From the NCBI GenBank assembly GCA_012934845.2, contig WNNJ02003426.1, forward strand, positions 1 to 64,000: a DNA stretch of 64,000 bases, written 5' to 3'. The notes beneath the pieces are model-generated. The model searched no databases. It worked only from the letters and a program-made list of their open reading frames with translations, and was not told the origin of the DNA. The translations under genes were made by a program, and so were the position numbers. The stretch comes from Pomphorhynchus laevis. Its lineage: Eukaryota; Acanthocephala; Palaeacanthocephala; Echinorhynchida; Pomphorhynchidae. This document shows, piece after piece, positions 20,640 through 32,599 of this stretch (its first letter is position 1; each line of letters opens with the position of its first letter).

Positions 20640-22099
20640 ATGCAGAGTTATTTTCAGCACTGCAGTTCCAAAACCGTAGCAGGAAAAATGCCGTGCAAAA
20701 AGTGCAATGTCGGAGCTACAAAGAATTCTGAATTGTGCAAAAATGGAGCAAAAAATGCTGTTTTTTCTATGGGAGAGGACAAAAGGGAGGTTTTTTCAGA
20801 CCAAATAACGACTGTAAAAGACGAAATTTTGGACAGCAATAATCTGGTTGACGTAGTTTCAATTGAGTCTAAGAACAATTGCTTTACAAACAATTCTGGG
20901 GTAAGGAATGCTACTACTTTGGATTCAAATATGGACAAGGTAAACTCAATTTTAAGTTCAACTACCGACCACGTGAGTAATTTTTCACTTGCTTCTAACG
21001 TTATGGGGAACTCCCTCCTGTGCCTAAAGTGGTGAATCTGGTAATAATCAGACTTCTTCAACCATTTGAAAGGAAGAATCTTTTCAATATTTTTCTGAGA
21101 GAGTTTACAAGCTCTTATAAGAAGAGAATTCTATTTAATTCGATAAAATATTTAGATTCCGAAATCCGGGTTTCTTTCAGCTCTCCAGATCTGGCAGCAT
21201 CGTACCTAGAATTCTTCGAAACACACCTAAAAGAATTTGGGTCAACTACTTACAGGCCTATTCAGGCGACTTTGAAAATTAATAATTTTCCGCCCTTCGC
21301 AACGGAGGAAGATATCATTGCTCTCACATCTGAGTTCAAAATTCATAATATTCGCCCAATCCTGGGCAAGAAAGGCCAGGCTATACCAATAGCATTCTGT
21401 TCTACCGCAGTCGATCAGGCGGAATGTCTGGCTAAAAGCAAATGTAACCCCTTTCTGGGGTACAATCTTTCTTTCAATATCGTAGATGCTGATGACTTAA
21501 CATACCCCCATTGCAATGGGTGCCACCTCTGGGGGCACTGGTCCTCGAACTGTACTAGGCCCCATACGTGTGGGGTTTGCAGCTCTTCCGAAGTCCATGA
21601 GGGGAAATGTTCTCTCCCCCCTCTGTGTTCCAATTGTGGTGGTCAGCACCCGGCCTGGTCTAGAAGATGTCCTATCTTCAAAGAATACAAATTAAGGCAT
21701 TGTGGGGCACCGGTCAAACCGGCCCACTTTGCCGCTGCCAGCTTATCCAATTCAAACGGTTATGGTATGTCTGACACCGACATTTTCAAAATTGTTGACG
21801 CAAGACTACAGACATATAAAGACGAGATTCGAGCCTTAATGAACCATCTGATAGCGAAATTCGAGGAGTCCCGTTCTCCTCCATCGACGATTCTTACCTC
21901 TTCAAAGAGAGCCCCCCGTTCTAAGAAGAGATCATCTTCTAAACAAAAGTTGGCTTCCTTGAAGTTGGCAAAGAAAGATGATATATGCTGGGAGTTGTTG
22001 GCCTCAGAGGGAGATGAAGATAATGCCGGTGGGCAAGTGTCTTCTCCTGGTAGGGCTGGGAGTGAGAAGGGCAACTTTCTCTCTCCTAGTTTCTGCTAG
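20640..22099 (+). pseudogene. LINE copy 3 ORF1, one frameshift
   Basis: The frame from ATG at 20,640 (starts MQSYFQHCSSKTVAGKMPCK, with extra Cys pairs) runs to about 21,003. It then continues in the next frame from GELPPVPK to 22,099, consistent with one lost base in ATGGGGAAC. The second part has the RRM-like region and three CCHC knuckles (CNGCHLWGHWSSNC, CGVCSSSEVHEGKC, CSNCGGQHPAWSRRC). Together they would be about 486 residues. ORF2 starts 34 nt after its stop. Confidence 0.85.
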
Positions 22100-22133
22100 G
22101 AGGTAGGCATCCCACTCCAGCTGTCGTAACACA

Positions 22134-24672
22134 ATGCAAAGTAGTCAAGAGCCTTTTTCACTGAATATACTTCAGTGGAATTCGGGAGGTGCTTCTGCTC
22201 TTAGCCTTCTATCTGGTAGAGATGCGGATGTTATAGTCCTTCAGGAGACGCGGTCTATCCGTATCCCCCAGGACATTACTCGATTTATCCCCAAGCATAT
22301 TTACACCCACTTCACTCCGTACATAACCCCTCCTCACGCCTCTTCATCTCAAGGTCTCTTAACCCTAGTTAAATGCTCCTTAAGATCATCCCTTCTTTTA
22401 AACTATTCTTGTCCAGCCCTGTCTTGTTTAGCTGTTTCACTTTGTAAGAATGGTAAACGTATCAGCATAGCCAATATCTATATTAGGCCAGGGGAAATTC
22501 ACAAGAACCGTGATCTCCTGGACCGTATCTTGGGTAGTGGCTATGACATGTTACTCGGTGACTTCAACGACAGAACTGGTCGTTGGATTAATGCAGCACT
22601 CCGCAGAGCCAGGAACGATTACCTTATTCACAAACCACCGTCCCCAACTTTTCATTGCTCAACAACTAATTCTCTCCTCGACATATTACTGCTTCATAAG
22701 ATGTGGTTGTTGAAACCCATCTGCACTGAGCAGTCGCGCCAAAAACAGACCATCTCTCATGACCTAATTCGTTGGCGGATAGAGGAAGATACGTTGCTTA
22801 GAAGGAGGTTTCACTTTGATCCCATCAGAGTGGCTTTCTTTCAGGCGGCTATCCAACTCTTCCCCAGAATTGGTAATGAGAATTTGACCGAATTTAATTC
22901 CTTCCTCTCCTCGCAAGCTACCGCGTTTCTTTCGACTACCTATAAAGGTCATATTTACAATCCCACTCCAACAAAACTCAAGGTTTTGGCTAAAATGCTA
23001 GGTCTTCCCAATGTCTCTGTTTCCGCCAGGCAGGCCATCTCGAATGAATACTGGAGCACTAGATATAGGTTCCAGCTGAGCAGGGATAAGGCGAACATCG
23101 CTCACCTTAACCCTTCTCAGTCTTCCTTCTGGAAGATATTCAAGAAGGAGAAGTTTGTCTGTTGGAAGGATAGAGCTTTGGGTTGGATTGGTAGTATAGG
23201 CCTTGATAATGTTTTGAAGGAGTCACTATCCCTACATAATTATGGAGCCACTCAATCTCCCCAACCAATCCCGCCTTGGGGTGACTTCAGAAGCAGGGAC
23301 TTATCTGTTACAGATATCCTGAACTCCTGGGGGCCACTTCCGGGCACCTCTAAATCCGTCGCTCCACTATCTTCTCGAGTCTGTCAGCTTTTGACAGCCG
23401 ATCAAAGAAGAGAAGTGGCCGTCACAATGCTTTTAGCCTCACCATCCGATGTAGCCGGCATCAATATTAGTCGTAGAATTTTCTTACCAAAGCATAGTCC
23501 GGTTTCATGTCCCAAAGATCTGCGTCCCATTTCGATTCAAAACTCCCTCATCTCCATCTACGAAAAAGCGCTTGCGCGTAGAATCCGCGACCATTTAAGT
23601 AGGCGTAATTTGATCCCACCGAGTTTTCACGGGTTTGTCAAGGGACGCTCGGTTCATTCAGCAATAGGTGAAGTGCATCAGTTTTGTAGGGATAATAGCC
23701 ATCAACTAGCTGTGGCTGTTTTCCTTGACTTTTCTGCTGCATTTGACCGCATTTCCATTCCCTTTGTTATCTCCTCTCTCAGGTCACTCGGGTTGCCTGC
23801 GAGAATTGTTAACAGGGTGGAGATATTACTGTTTACCAAGAGGTTCTACTATGAAGACGACCCTGATGCGTGTCAGTTCTACCCTATTACAGGTGTGCCC
23901 CAAGGATCCCCACTTTCTCCTATCTTATTTCTTGCTGCCTCCATTGTACTATTCAAGAATTTTAAACGTGATCAACATCTAGTGGTATACGCTGATGATA
24001 CCACGGCCCTGTTCTCTGGACGCAGGTGCAAAGATGTCGCTTCGGACATCAGCCGTTTCTTTTTAAGATTAACAGACCAGCTGACCCTATCCAATCTTAT
24101 TTTAAATTCATCCAAATCGCAGGTAGTTGTCTTTCATGGCACCCCTGCGACAAAGAAAAAATTAAAGAGACTAGCACTCTCAGCTCTGGCCTCCTTATTT
24201 GACTAATCAACCACTCCCTACCTTCACAAGTCGAGTAAAATACCTGGGGTTCACTGTTACGGTGAACTGGTCGGCGAAAGCTGACCTGGATAGACTTAAA
24301 CGTATCCTGAAGAAAGCTAGGTGGGCCCTGAAACGGGCTCAGCATCTGTCGTTGAATGGGAAAACCCAAGTGCGCCTCTGGGGTACTTGGGCTATCTCGG
24401 GATTAGTCTTCTTTTCGAGAGGACGTCCTCCAGAGCAAAGACTAAGGTTTCTCAAGCTCCTCATCTCGCGATTACCGCGGCATAGTCCGCCTAGATTGGA
24501 TCTCTTTGGGGGGAGGGGTGAAAGACCCCGGGTGGTTCAGTCGGAAAGCGGCGTGTTGGATTGGTTGGAGGGCTCAGATCCCTATGGATTTGAGGCCATA
24601 ATTGTTGGAAGAAGAGAATTTGGTACAAAGGTCGATAATGCTGACGATCTTCCGTTTTTGTCCTTACACTGA
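22134..24672 (+). pseudogene. LINE copy 3 ORF2 (APE endonuclease plus RT), one frameshift
   Basis: 690 residues are open from the ATG at 22,134. One extra T near 24,200 (CTTATTTGACTAATC; compare the copy at 34.9 kb) shifts the frame, and the C-terminal 150 residues continue at 24,199-24,672. APE-type endonuclease: Asn in LNILQWN (about 11-17), Glu in LQET (38), GDFN (142-145), SHD (208-210). RT: fingers FVKGRS (501-506), motif A FLDFSAAFDR (530-539), motif B GVPQGSPLS (587-595), motif C YADD (619-622). All catalytic residues are kept. No RNase H. Expected function: target-primed reverse transcription. Confidence 0.9.
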
Positions 24673-24999
24673 TTTTTGACTAACTACTTTTGCATGTTTT
24701 TGTGATTATATTAATAAAGTCCTTATTATTAGAGTTATTTTCAATTTTGTTCGCATGTTTGAAGCTAGAATGAAGATATCCTTTGTCAATTCTGATTTAA
24801 TGCACAAATATGAAAAACATTTTGTAAAAATCTTGCCCATTTGGGTAATCTACAGCTAAAGCCTATTTGTCTACAGTCAAAATTTCAAATTTCCCACCCC
24901 AGTTAGAGGAGTATGACTTGATTTCATTAAAATTGCTGTAAAGCTATCCTCTGTTCGTACAGTTACGTCAAATACTGGCCAGGATTTGCCGATAACGTT

Positions 25000-26500
25000 C
25001 TGTACTGTTGAAACTGGCCACGCATAAACTCTCGCAAGAGTTTATGATCAGCCTCAAACCCTTTTTGGGGTATAACTTAAGATTCACTTTACTGGAACAA
25101 GATAACTTGACCTACCCCCACTGTAACGTATGCCACAAGGGACAACCCTTGTGGCATACGGAGGTTGCCACAAGGGTTGTCCCTTGTGGGTTGTCCCATA
25201 ATGGGACAACCCCGCCTGATCCAGGAGATGCAGGCACTTCAAAGCCTATCAACGAACCATCGCGAGCCAAGCACCTAAGAATCCAAGATCTTCTACTGAT
25301 TCTTATTCCGTAACCGCTAATGACAGAATGTCTAACAAAGACATCATCTAGTTGATGGATGAAAACAAAAAATTTATTATGGGTAAAATGGAACGTATGA
25401 TGTCCACTCTCGTATCCGCCCTACTTGGAACTACAAATATTCCCAAAACGACGATGCCAGAACTGACGATGCCACATCCTAAGAAACGGGGGGGGGCGTC
25501 TGCCCGCATAGTTCTCCATGTAAAAGTTGGCAAATTTATAAAGCAAAGAGGCACCTCAATCATGGGAAATGAAGATATCGCCCGTGGGCAAGTGCCCACT
25601 CTGGGCGGCTTTGGTGGAAAAGGGGGCAACCCTTCCGCCCCTAGCTCCGTCTAGGGATGAGATAATCCCACCCAGCTAACCTAACACAATGCAGAGTACT
25701 CGTGAGCGTTTTTCACTGAATATCCTTCATTGGAATTCGGGAGGAGCTTTGCCCTTAGACTTCTGTCTGGTAGAGATGCAGATGTTATAGTCCTTCAGGC
25801 GATGCGGTCTATCCGTTTCCCCCAGGACATTACTCGATTCATTCCTAAGCACATTTGTTCCAGCTATACTCCGTACATAACCCCGACTCACTCCTTTTCA
25901 TCTTAAGGTCTTTTAACCCTAGTTAAATGCTCCTTAAGATCGTCCCTACTATTCAACTATGATTGTCCAGCCCTGTCTTGTTTAGTAGTTTCACTATGTA
26001 AGAATGGTAAACGCCTAAGTCTAGCCAATGTCTACATTCGTCCAGGGGAAATTCATAAGAACCGTGACCTAATAGACAGTGGTTACCACATGATACTAGG
26101 TGACTTTAACGACAGAACTAGTCGTTGGATTAATGCTGCACTCCGCAGATCCAGGAATGGTTATCTTATTCGTAAACCACCGTCCCCTATTTTTCATTGC
26201 ACTTCAACGAACTCACTCCTCGACTTATTACTGCTCCATGATATGTGGTTATTGAAACCCTTCTGTACGGAGCAGTTGCGACAATAGCTATCGAGCGACG
26301 TGTTGGATTGATTGGAGGGCTCAGATCCCACTGGATTTGAGGTCGTAACTTTGATGAAGACTACTATTGAAGATACCGTCGTAATTGTCTTTGACTTGTT
26401 ACTTACTTGTTGACTGTTCTTTTTCTTTTTCTCCCTTGTTTATCCTGTCGTTTAATTTTATTTAAGAAAATCGTTTTTTTTCTCGTGTCTATTAATATAC
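25000..26500 (+). mobile_element. LINE copy 4, internally deleted
   Basis: The ORF1 C-terminal half (about 25,050-25,654; LTYPHCNVCHKG knuckle start, then the basic tail) is followed by the ORF2 start at 25,688. ORF2 text (LGDFNDRTSRWINAALRRS) runs to 26,285, then jumps straight to the 3' end (GATTGGAGGGCTCAGATCCC at 26,308). Most of the RT is therefore deleted. The tail ends in A+T-rich DNA near 26,500. It carries several stops and frameshifts and a hairpin inserted in the first knuckle. Confidence 0.85.
25125..25212. repeat. Nested hairpin inserted in LINE ORF1
   Basis: GCCACAAGGGACAACCCTTGTGGC, its near-inverse and two further GGGTTGTCCC-type units form interlocking palindromes exactly where the first CCHC knuckle should continue. 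Other copies lack this, so it arose locally by templated or snap-back synthesis. Confidence 0.8.
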
Positions 26501-26536
26501 AACAAAGATGAAAATCTGTTTTCTTTAAGGCTAATA

Positions 26537-27116
26537 TATTCTGATTGAAGGAATCGGGAAGACTCAAACAGCATAAACTGAATATAGGCTGTTTCGACTT
26601 TTGAGTCTCATCAGTAGGGGATTACTGCACATATGGATTGAAGTGCAGCTCCCCTAGACAGCTCAATGAGTCCTTCTAGTATAATCAATGTACTATGAAT
26701 TTACACTGGTGAGAGTATTCATTACGAATAATAAAAACAACATGACCTAACATGTAGGATTTAAAACACTCTTATAAAGCGCATACTCCAAGCTCTTTCA
26801 TCACTAGTGGTAATGAAACGAATGACTTCTTTTCCCGCCAATTTCTATTCGGATTTAAGAAATCTGTAAGACAATAACAGCATACACTAACTCTACAGAG
26901 TATTCATCACGAACCTTGAATTAATCGTGATGAATACTCTCACCAGCGTTTATTTATAGTACATGGATGTGTACTAAAAGGATTTATTGAGCTGTTTAAG
27001 GGTGTTGCACTTCAATCCAGTTTTGCAGCAGCCCCCTACCGATGAGACTCAAAAGTCGAAAAGGCATAGATTAAGTTTATACTGTTTGAGTCTTCCCGAT
27101 TCCTTCAATCAGAATA
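26537..27116. repeat. Fold-back element, second locus
   Basis: The arms run from TATTCTGATTGAAGGAATCG to CGATTCCTTCAATCAGAATA, about 580 bp overall, with the same centre motif (GTATTCATCACG) as at 6,172-6,653. Minus-strand 26,592-26,614 reads CTGATGA, GACT-CAAA-AGTC, GAAA: a hammerhead-type core with a perfect 4-bp stem II. The plus-strand arm carries a diverged version at 27,039-27,061. Confidence 0.85.
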
Positions 27117-27250
27117 CTATATTAAATATTGATAAAAAATATTGAAGATATCCATGAAGGGGTTCAGTGTAAATGATACACTTTTTAATAGGGTTAATTA
27201 TAACATTAATTATTAATTGTTGAAATTCTCATATATTATAATTTATATAT
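27117..27250. repeat. Flank shared (inverted) with 5,640-5,768
   Basis: ATGAAGGGGTTCAGTGTAAA and the following A+T-rich stretch match the 5.7-kb flank in reverse. It links the fold-back to the PLE endonuclease relic that follows. Confidence 0.75.
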
Positions 27251-27419
27251 TAGAAATATATTAGAAATAGACAGGTGCTTTTAAATCCTACTTGTTAGGT
27301 CATCATGAGCGAATTATTATCATTCTTCATTAAACCATTCTTTATTAACGTGTGAGAATAAAGAACTCATATTGGTAGAAACTTTATTAGAATTTTCAAT
27401 GTACGAGCATTGAGTGAAT

Positions 27420-27770
27420 TTCGGCAATAATTACCAAAATTATCGGGTATGTTTAAAGGAAGCCGAAAACAACTCGTGTTGGGTGTATACATGAGATCCC
27501 TTGCAATAATTGTAACAACATACGCATAAGTCAAACAGGTAATCCATTTCGTACTAGAATTAAACAGCATCAATATGCAATAAGACGTAATGATACCTCA
27601 ACCATTCTATATCATAAGCTAAATACTAACTACAAATTAAACTTCGATGATGCCAATATTTTAGAATACCAATAAAATAAGAATGCCGTATTATTAAAGA
27701 GGCACTCTACATTTAAAAGAGAGAACTTTTGAAGGAAATAAGCCAGATCAGGTACTGCTCGCACAACACA
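27420..27770 (+). mobile_element. Penelope-like element relic, GIY-YIG endonuclease end
   Basis: The plus strand at 27,502-27,675 reads CNNCNNIRISQTGNPFRTRI, then KQHQYAIRRNDTST, LYHKL and LNFDDANILEY. This is the CxxC...QTG-R-F-x-R-I-x-EH...FDxAxIL layout of the GIY-YIG nuclease at the C-terminus of endonuclease-bearing PLEs. It is a short decayed fossil. It follows the fold-back locus and its flank, suggesting the fold-back is part of a PLE terminal repeat system. Confidence 0.75.
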
Positions 27771-28014
27771 ATTTTTAGCCTCCCTTACTGGTTATTTGTA
27801 CATTTTTTTCATTTTATTGCCAAGATATTTATTTTATCATTTCATTGTTAGTTCTAATTTCAAATTGCCAAATGTTATTGCTCATATTCATGTTTTATTC
27901 ATTTTCATATTCAATAACAATGAAGATTTTATTAAATAAAAATATAATCACTAAAAAGTTTTAAAAAGAAAAGAAAAGATAAGAAGGTCAGACACGTTGT
28001 AATTTCAATCTTCT

Positions 28015-28240
28015 TATGTCTTCATGCCCTCAGGTTCAATGGGATCTGAGCCCTCTAGCCAGTCCAACACGCCCCTCTCCGACTGAACCACCCATGGTCT
28101 TTCAACCACCCCCCCCTCGAAGAATCCCATTGAGGCGGACTATGCTCGGTAATCGCGTGATGAGAAGCTTCATAAACCTTAGTCTTTGCTCACGGCGACG
28201 TCCTCTTAAAAAGAAGACTAATCCCGAGTTATTTCATATT
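28015..28240 (-). mobile_element. LINE 3'-end fragment (Jockey/I-like family)
   Basis: It matches the last part of ORF2 and the 3' end of copy 2 (shared GGGATCTGAGCCC and AACCTTAGTCTTTGCTC). It is cut off at both sides, ending near 28,235 within the text for LWGTWAISG. Confidence 0.85.
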
Positions 28241-28480
28241 CATGTTTGGTTTTGATAATTTCAATGTTTTATCACTTATGATGCTCATGTATTGAGCGAA
28301 AATTATCACTCAATATGAGTGAGAATTTGCAAAAAAATTAATGATGACGGAGCGTTCATTTCTGTTCTTGGAAATATTCTAAAGGGGGAACTTCCCCAAG
28401 TACAAAAAAAGGATTTATTTTAACGTGGCAAATGCGTGCCAGCGCACGCTTATATGACCACAACAAAACAAGACTGTGAA

Positions 28481-31374
28481 TCAGGTGTCGAGAAGGTGTG
28501 AACGGAGGAGGTGTTTGAATGTGATAAAGGAGGGGGCGCGGCGGACGTCGAGAGGGAGTTGATTCCATGCGAGTGAGGCGGCGACGAGGAAGGATCGGAT
28601 ACCGTAGTTGTTGGAGTAATTAGGAACGTGGAGTAAGAGGGTATGACAGGAACAAAGCGATAGCGAGGTGGGGCGAGTATCGTCTAAGAAAGGAAAGTTG
28701 ATGAACGATGGGGAGCCGGCAGCGATGAGACGAAAAGTAACGAGAAAAAGGCGGAGTTTGATGCGGATGTGGATGGTGGGCCAGGAGAGTTGGGCAAAAT
28801 ATGTGGATGTGTGGTCGAAGCGACGGAGACGAAAGAGCACTCGAACAACGGTGTTGATTATTCGTTGTAGGGGTAGGATGATGGATTTTGGAGAATTGGC
28901 GAAAAGGCTAAGGCAGTAATCGATTTTAGGAAAAAAAAGCGATGAAAGAAGAGATATACAAGAACGGAAGTCGATAAGGGGGCGGATACGGCGGATGTCA
29001 CGGAGAATTAAGTTAGATGAGCGGACCTTGTCGCGGACGAAGGGTTTAAGGGAAAGGTGATCATCGAAATGGAATCCTAAGAAAATGAGATTGTAGGCTA
29101 TGGGGATGATCGATGAGGCAAAATATACAGTGGGAGGAGATATGTTTGGTTTACGGGGAGGATCCACATTATTTTGGACTTTTCGGGGTTTAGAAAGAGA
29201 TGGAGATTGGAGAGACGTTTGTAGATAGAAGAAAGACAGTTGGAGGCATAAATGCCGATATCGTGTATGCGATGTGCGAATGCATGAGCATAGATTAGAA
29301 TGTCATCAACGTACTGCATGATCTTAAAGGAGTAAGGTTTGATAAACGGAGATAGATCGCCAAGCAGAAGAGAGAAAAGCAGGGAACCTAGGAATGAACC
29401 TTGTGGGACCCCGCAAAAAATAGGGATGGGATGGGAGTATGATGAATTAGTACAGACGCGAAAGGAAAGGTCGGATAGATATGAGGCAAGCCAAGCTACG
29501 GAGGAGGAAGAAAAGACGTAATCATAACGAAGGCGAGAAAGGAGGATGGAGTGATCGACAATGTCGAATGTGGAGGAGAGGTCGAGGGAGATGAGAACAC
29601 TATATAGAGCCTTGTCTCGAGAAATGAGTAAGACATTGTACACTTTTATGCATGCGATTTCTGTCGAGTGATTAGAGCGGAAAGCGGATTGGAAAGGAGG
29701 GTACAGATTGGATGAGGAGAGATAAGCATTGATTTGTATTAAGATGAGGCGTTCTAAGAGCTTAGAAAGAGTAGGGAGTAGTGAAATGGGGCGATAGCTA
29801 GAAGGAAGAGAGGGTGTCGAGCGATTGTTTCTTAAGGAGGGGACGAACGATTGCGGATTTCCAGTGTGAAGGGAAGATACGACTGCGAATGGACGAGTTA
29901 AACAAGGTTGTGAGAAATGGGGATATCGATGAGCATTAGATTTTAATATGTGAGTAGGCAGGGGATCGGCAGTTGAGGTTTTGTTGGGCAAGGACATAAG
30001 AACATATGAGACTTCGAAAGGTGAGACAGGGAGAAGATGAAAGAGTTCCGGACGGATGAGACTAGACTGTGCAGAGTGGAATAGGATGGAGATCGGGGTG
30101 TGAGAGAGCAACGTGGATACTTTAGTCTGGAGAAATGACGAATAATCATTGGCATTGATGTTGCACGGCGAAGAGGAGCAAGCAAGGATTGAGTTAAAAG
30201 TATGCCAGAGAGTCTTAGAGTTGGATGAAGTTATGATTTTATGCTGCCAGGAGTTGCATTTGGTACGTAGTAGGTTGAGATAAGACCGGCGAAGAGCAAG
30301 ATAGGAATCACGGAAAGACAGAGTGATCGAGCGGAAATCACGTCTGAGAGAGCGGTGATAGACTCAAAAAGCATGGCGGAGTCGACGCTTTGAGAGTAGG
30401 CATTGGTTGTCAAACCATGGGGCACGGTGCAAGCGATGGTGTGGGTGAGACTTGAAGGGCAAGAGAATATCGAGAGTGGATGTGAGTTCATAGTCGAAAA
30501 GAAAGGCGAGATCGTGAGGAGATGAATATGTTATTGTGGGTAATGATAGAGACGATTTGGGTAAGGCAGCGCGGAGAAGGGAGAAGTCAAGATTTCTCCA
30601 AGGGCGACGTAGGATTGTAGGTGTGTGAGGAGGGGTGTGGTTGCGAGCGAGATCAAGGGTGATAAGAAAGTGATCGGATAGACCAGGATCAGAGATGGAC
30701 AGTGAGGTGTAGGCAGCAAAATGATCGGGGACAGCGATGATGTCGAGTGCCCCACCAAGTATATGTGTGGGGGCAGTGAAGATTAGTTTGTAATTGTAGT
30801 TGGATAGAATGTTGATGAAGCGGATGGAATCTGTGGAAAAGGGGCGGTCGAGGCGAATGTTGAAGTCGCCTAGAACGAGTGAAGGGATTGAGGACAAAGA
30901 ACAATGAGAAAGGAGGTCAGCGAGTTCGGTAAAAAATGAGGCTGTAGGAGCTAATGAACCAGGACGGTATACAATGGCGAGATCTAGAGTGATCGGGTTA
31001 GAATAACGACAAGTGAGCAATTCAAAAGAGCAAGGACTGAAAGGGGGATTGATTTTGCGAAGAGACGCGGGATGACGCGCCAATGCGACGATGCCGCCAT
31101 GATTAGAGAATTTAGAAGGGCATGAGCTGAGGGGGCGGGCGGATTCGACTAGGTAGCAACCGGCAGAGAGCAGACGGCGAATGGAAAGGTCGTCGGAATC
31201 TGAGTGCCATGATTCGGTGAGGCAGAAGAGATCGATGGATTGCTTGGTGAATAGGTTGAGGATAAGATCGGTTTTTTTGAGAATAGATCTAGTGTTGAGG
31301 AGACCGAGGCGGAAACCGTGTGCTGTGGCGAAAGAGTCTAGTGGAGAAGACACATAGGAGAGATGGAGCGCCAT
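28481..31374 (-). pseudogene. CR1/L2-like LINE ORF2 (APE endonuclease plus RT)
   Basis: The frame starts at the Met at 31,374. Endonuclease: LGLLNTRSI, LFCLTESWHSDSDD, LVLGDFNIRLDRP, LSDHFLITLDL. An in-frame TGA at about 30,361 (after RRLRHAF) interrupts it, and the same frame resumes to about 29,098 with RT motifs LISLDLSSTFDIVDH, GVPQGSFLGSLLF and MQYVDDILIY. The next frame takes over at about 29,167 and carries the thumb and C-terminus, ending FKHLLRSHLLDT at 28,481. Total is about 965 residues, usual for CR1/L2 ORF2. The GLLNTRSI start and the WNxLPxxVR-like tail are typical of that group. Confidence 0.88.
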
Positions 31375-31603
31375 CGAATTTTTGGACAGGTGTGGACAAC
31401 TTGAAAATTTCTCTCTATGTTTCGGATGGAGAGTGATGTTTCGCCGTTTTCCTTACGACGGCGTTTTTCGATGCTGGCTGAAGAGATTTGAGCGATTTCA
31501 GAAGGGGCGCGATCGGTGAAAATTCGAGTGTTTGAAGATGAGATGAGTTTGAATCGTTGAGAGAGGACAGAAGACGCGTGACAGCGATGCTTGAAAACGA
31601 TTT

Positions 31604-32361
31604 TTAGGAGATGGGCTGTGAAGGATTAGATTGAGAAGGTTTGTTTAGACGGATGAATGCGACAGGAGAAATGTCCTTGAAAAAGGATGGTTTATCAGCA
31701 GGAACAATAGACGAGAGGATGGATCTGAAGGCGGAAACATCGTGGTCCAGATGTGCTTGTGGAGATAAGGAGTTAGAAGGCGTGATATTAATGACAATGA
31801 CGCAACGATCGCGAGAAGCATAGCGCTTCCGTAAAGGAGGACGACTGACGTGAGTATGTGAGATCACGATAGAAGAGCTGGCAGTCGATGATTTGGAGGG
31901 ATTTGGTTTGACGACGGGAGACATAGAGGATAATGATAATAAAGAGGATGGCAAGCGATGTGAGGAAAGGTTATGAGTGAAAGAATAGTGGAGGTTGGTG
32001 GAGGTGATTTTGATTGATGGATGCAAGTTATTGAGAAACAAGACGGGAAGGACGGGACGTGGGGTGTCGGGGAGTTAAGATGGCATGGAATAGGAAGTGT
32101 ATATGGGGGCAGGGTAGGTGGGTGGAGAAAGGACATTAGAAATGACGTGGTAGTTTGAGTTGACGTGTTGGATGTTGATATGTGCTTATTGGAAAGGTTG
32201 TAGATTAGTTTGTTCACACAAAAACCACATACGAAGTCTTCTTTAGCCTTATTCCTGTCGCAGGCGATTGTTGTCCAGACGCTGCAGTCGTGTATCGAGC
32301 ACTGTACTTGCAGTTGTCCATAGTTGGTGTCGGTCTTAGTTGTTTTCTTACGTCCTCCCAT
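31604..32361 (-). pseudogene. CR1/L2-like LINE ORF1, PHD-like finger, frameshifted
   Basis: It starts MGGRKKTTKTDTNYG at 32,361. A Cys-rich finger follows (CSIHDCSVWTTIACDRN, then FVCGFC), like the PHD-type finger of CR1 ORF1 proteins. The second half continues in another frame (overlap 31,864-32,041), is Ser/Pro-rich and includes RCVIVINITPSNS. One frameshift separates the halves. The start codon lies 5 nt from the innermost 13-bp repeat unit. Confidence 0.7.
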
Positions 32362-32365
32362 AAAC

Positions 32366-32495
32366 GATGGTTGCCGTCGATGGTTGTCGTCGATGGTTGT
32401 CGTCGATGGTTGTCGTCGATGGTTGTCGTCGATGGTTGTCGTCGATGGTTGTCGTCGATGGTTGTCGTCGATGGTTGTCGTCGATGGTTGTCGTT
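32366..32495. repeat. Ten 13-bp tandem repeats at the LINE 5' end
   Basis: Ten head-to-tail units of GATGGTTGTCGTC, with one variant at each end. They directly precede the CR1-like ORF1 on the minus strand, so they occupy the 5'UTR/promoter position. Near-perfect identity suggests recent expansion. Confidence 0.95.
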
Positions 32496-32599
32496 GTAAG
32501 ATGTTTGTAACTTTTTGTATTTACTTTAGATTGTAAGATGTTTGTTATTGTAAGTAGTTAATAGGGATAACAAGATAGTTCAATCTAGTAATTATAAAG

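Larger units (their letters stand above)
20640..24735 (+). mobile_element. Jockey/I-like LINE copy 3, best preserved
   Basis: A two-ORF element with APE endonuclease and RT. A polyadenylation-like AATAAAG lies at about 24,708. Only two single-base frame changes are seen, one in ORF1 near 21,003-21,008 and one in ORF2 near 24,200. It begins where copy 2 begins, in the opposite direction, and may be the youngest element in the window. Confidence 0.92.
28350..32500 (-). mobile_element. CR1/L2-like LINE, nearly full length
   Basis: This family is different from the Jockey/I-like copies: G+C-rich, with a PHD-like ORF1, an APE endonuclease plus RT in ORF2, and a tandem-repeat 5' end (32,366-32,495). 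ORF2 is interrupted by one stop and one frameshift only. The 3' end lies in 28,350-28,480, in A+T-richer sequence. Confidence 0.88.

Noticed and set aside
20654-21061. 135-codon minus-strand open frame
   Set aside because: Antisense shadow of the LINE copy 3 ORF1 N-terminus.
28668-28919. Arg-rich plus-strand open frame, and similar frames at 29,339 and 31,641
   Set aside because: Antisense shadows of the G+C-rich CR1-like LINE.
32366-32495. CRISPR-like array
   Set aside because: Units are 13 bp head-to-tail without spacers, at the 5' end of a LINE in a eukaryotic context.
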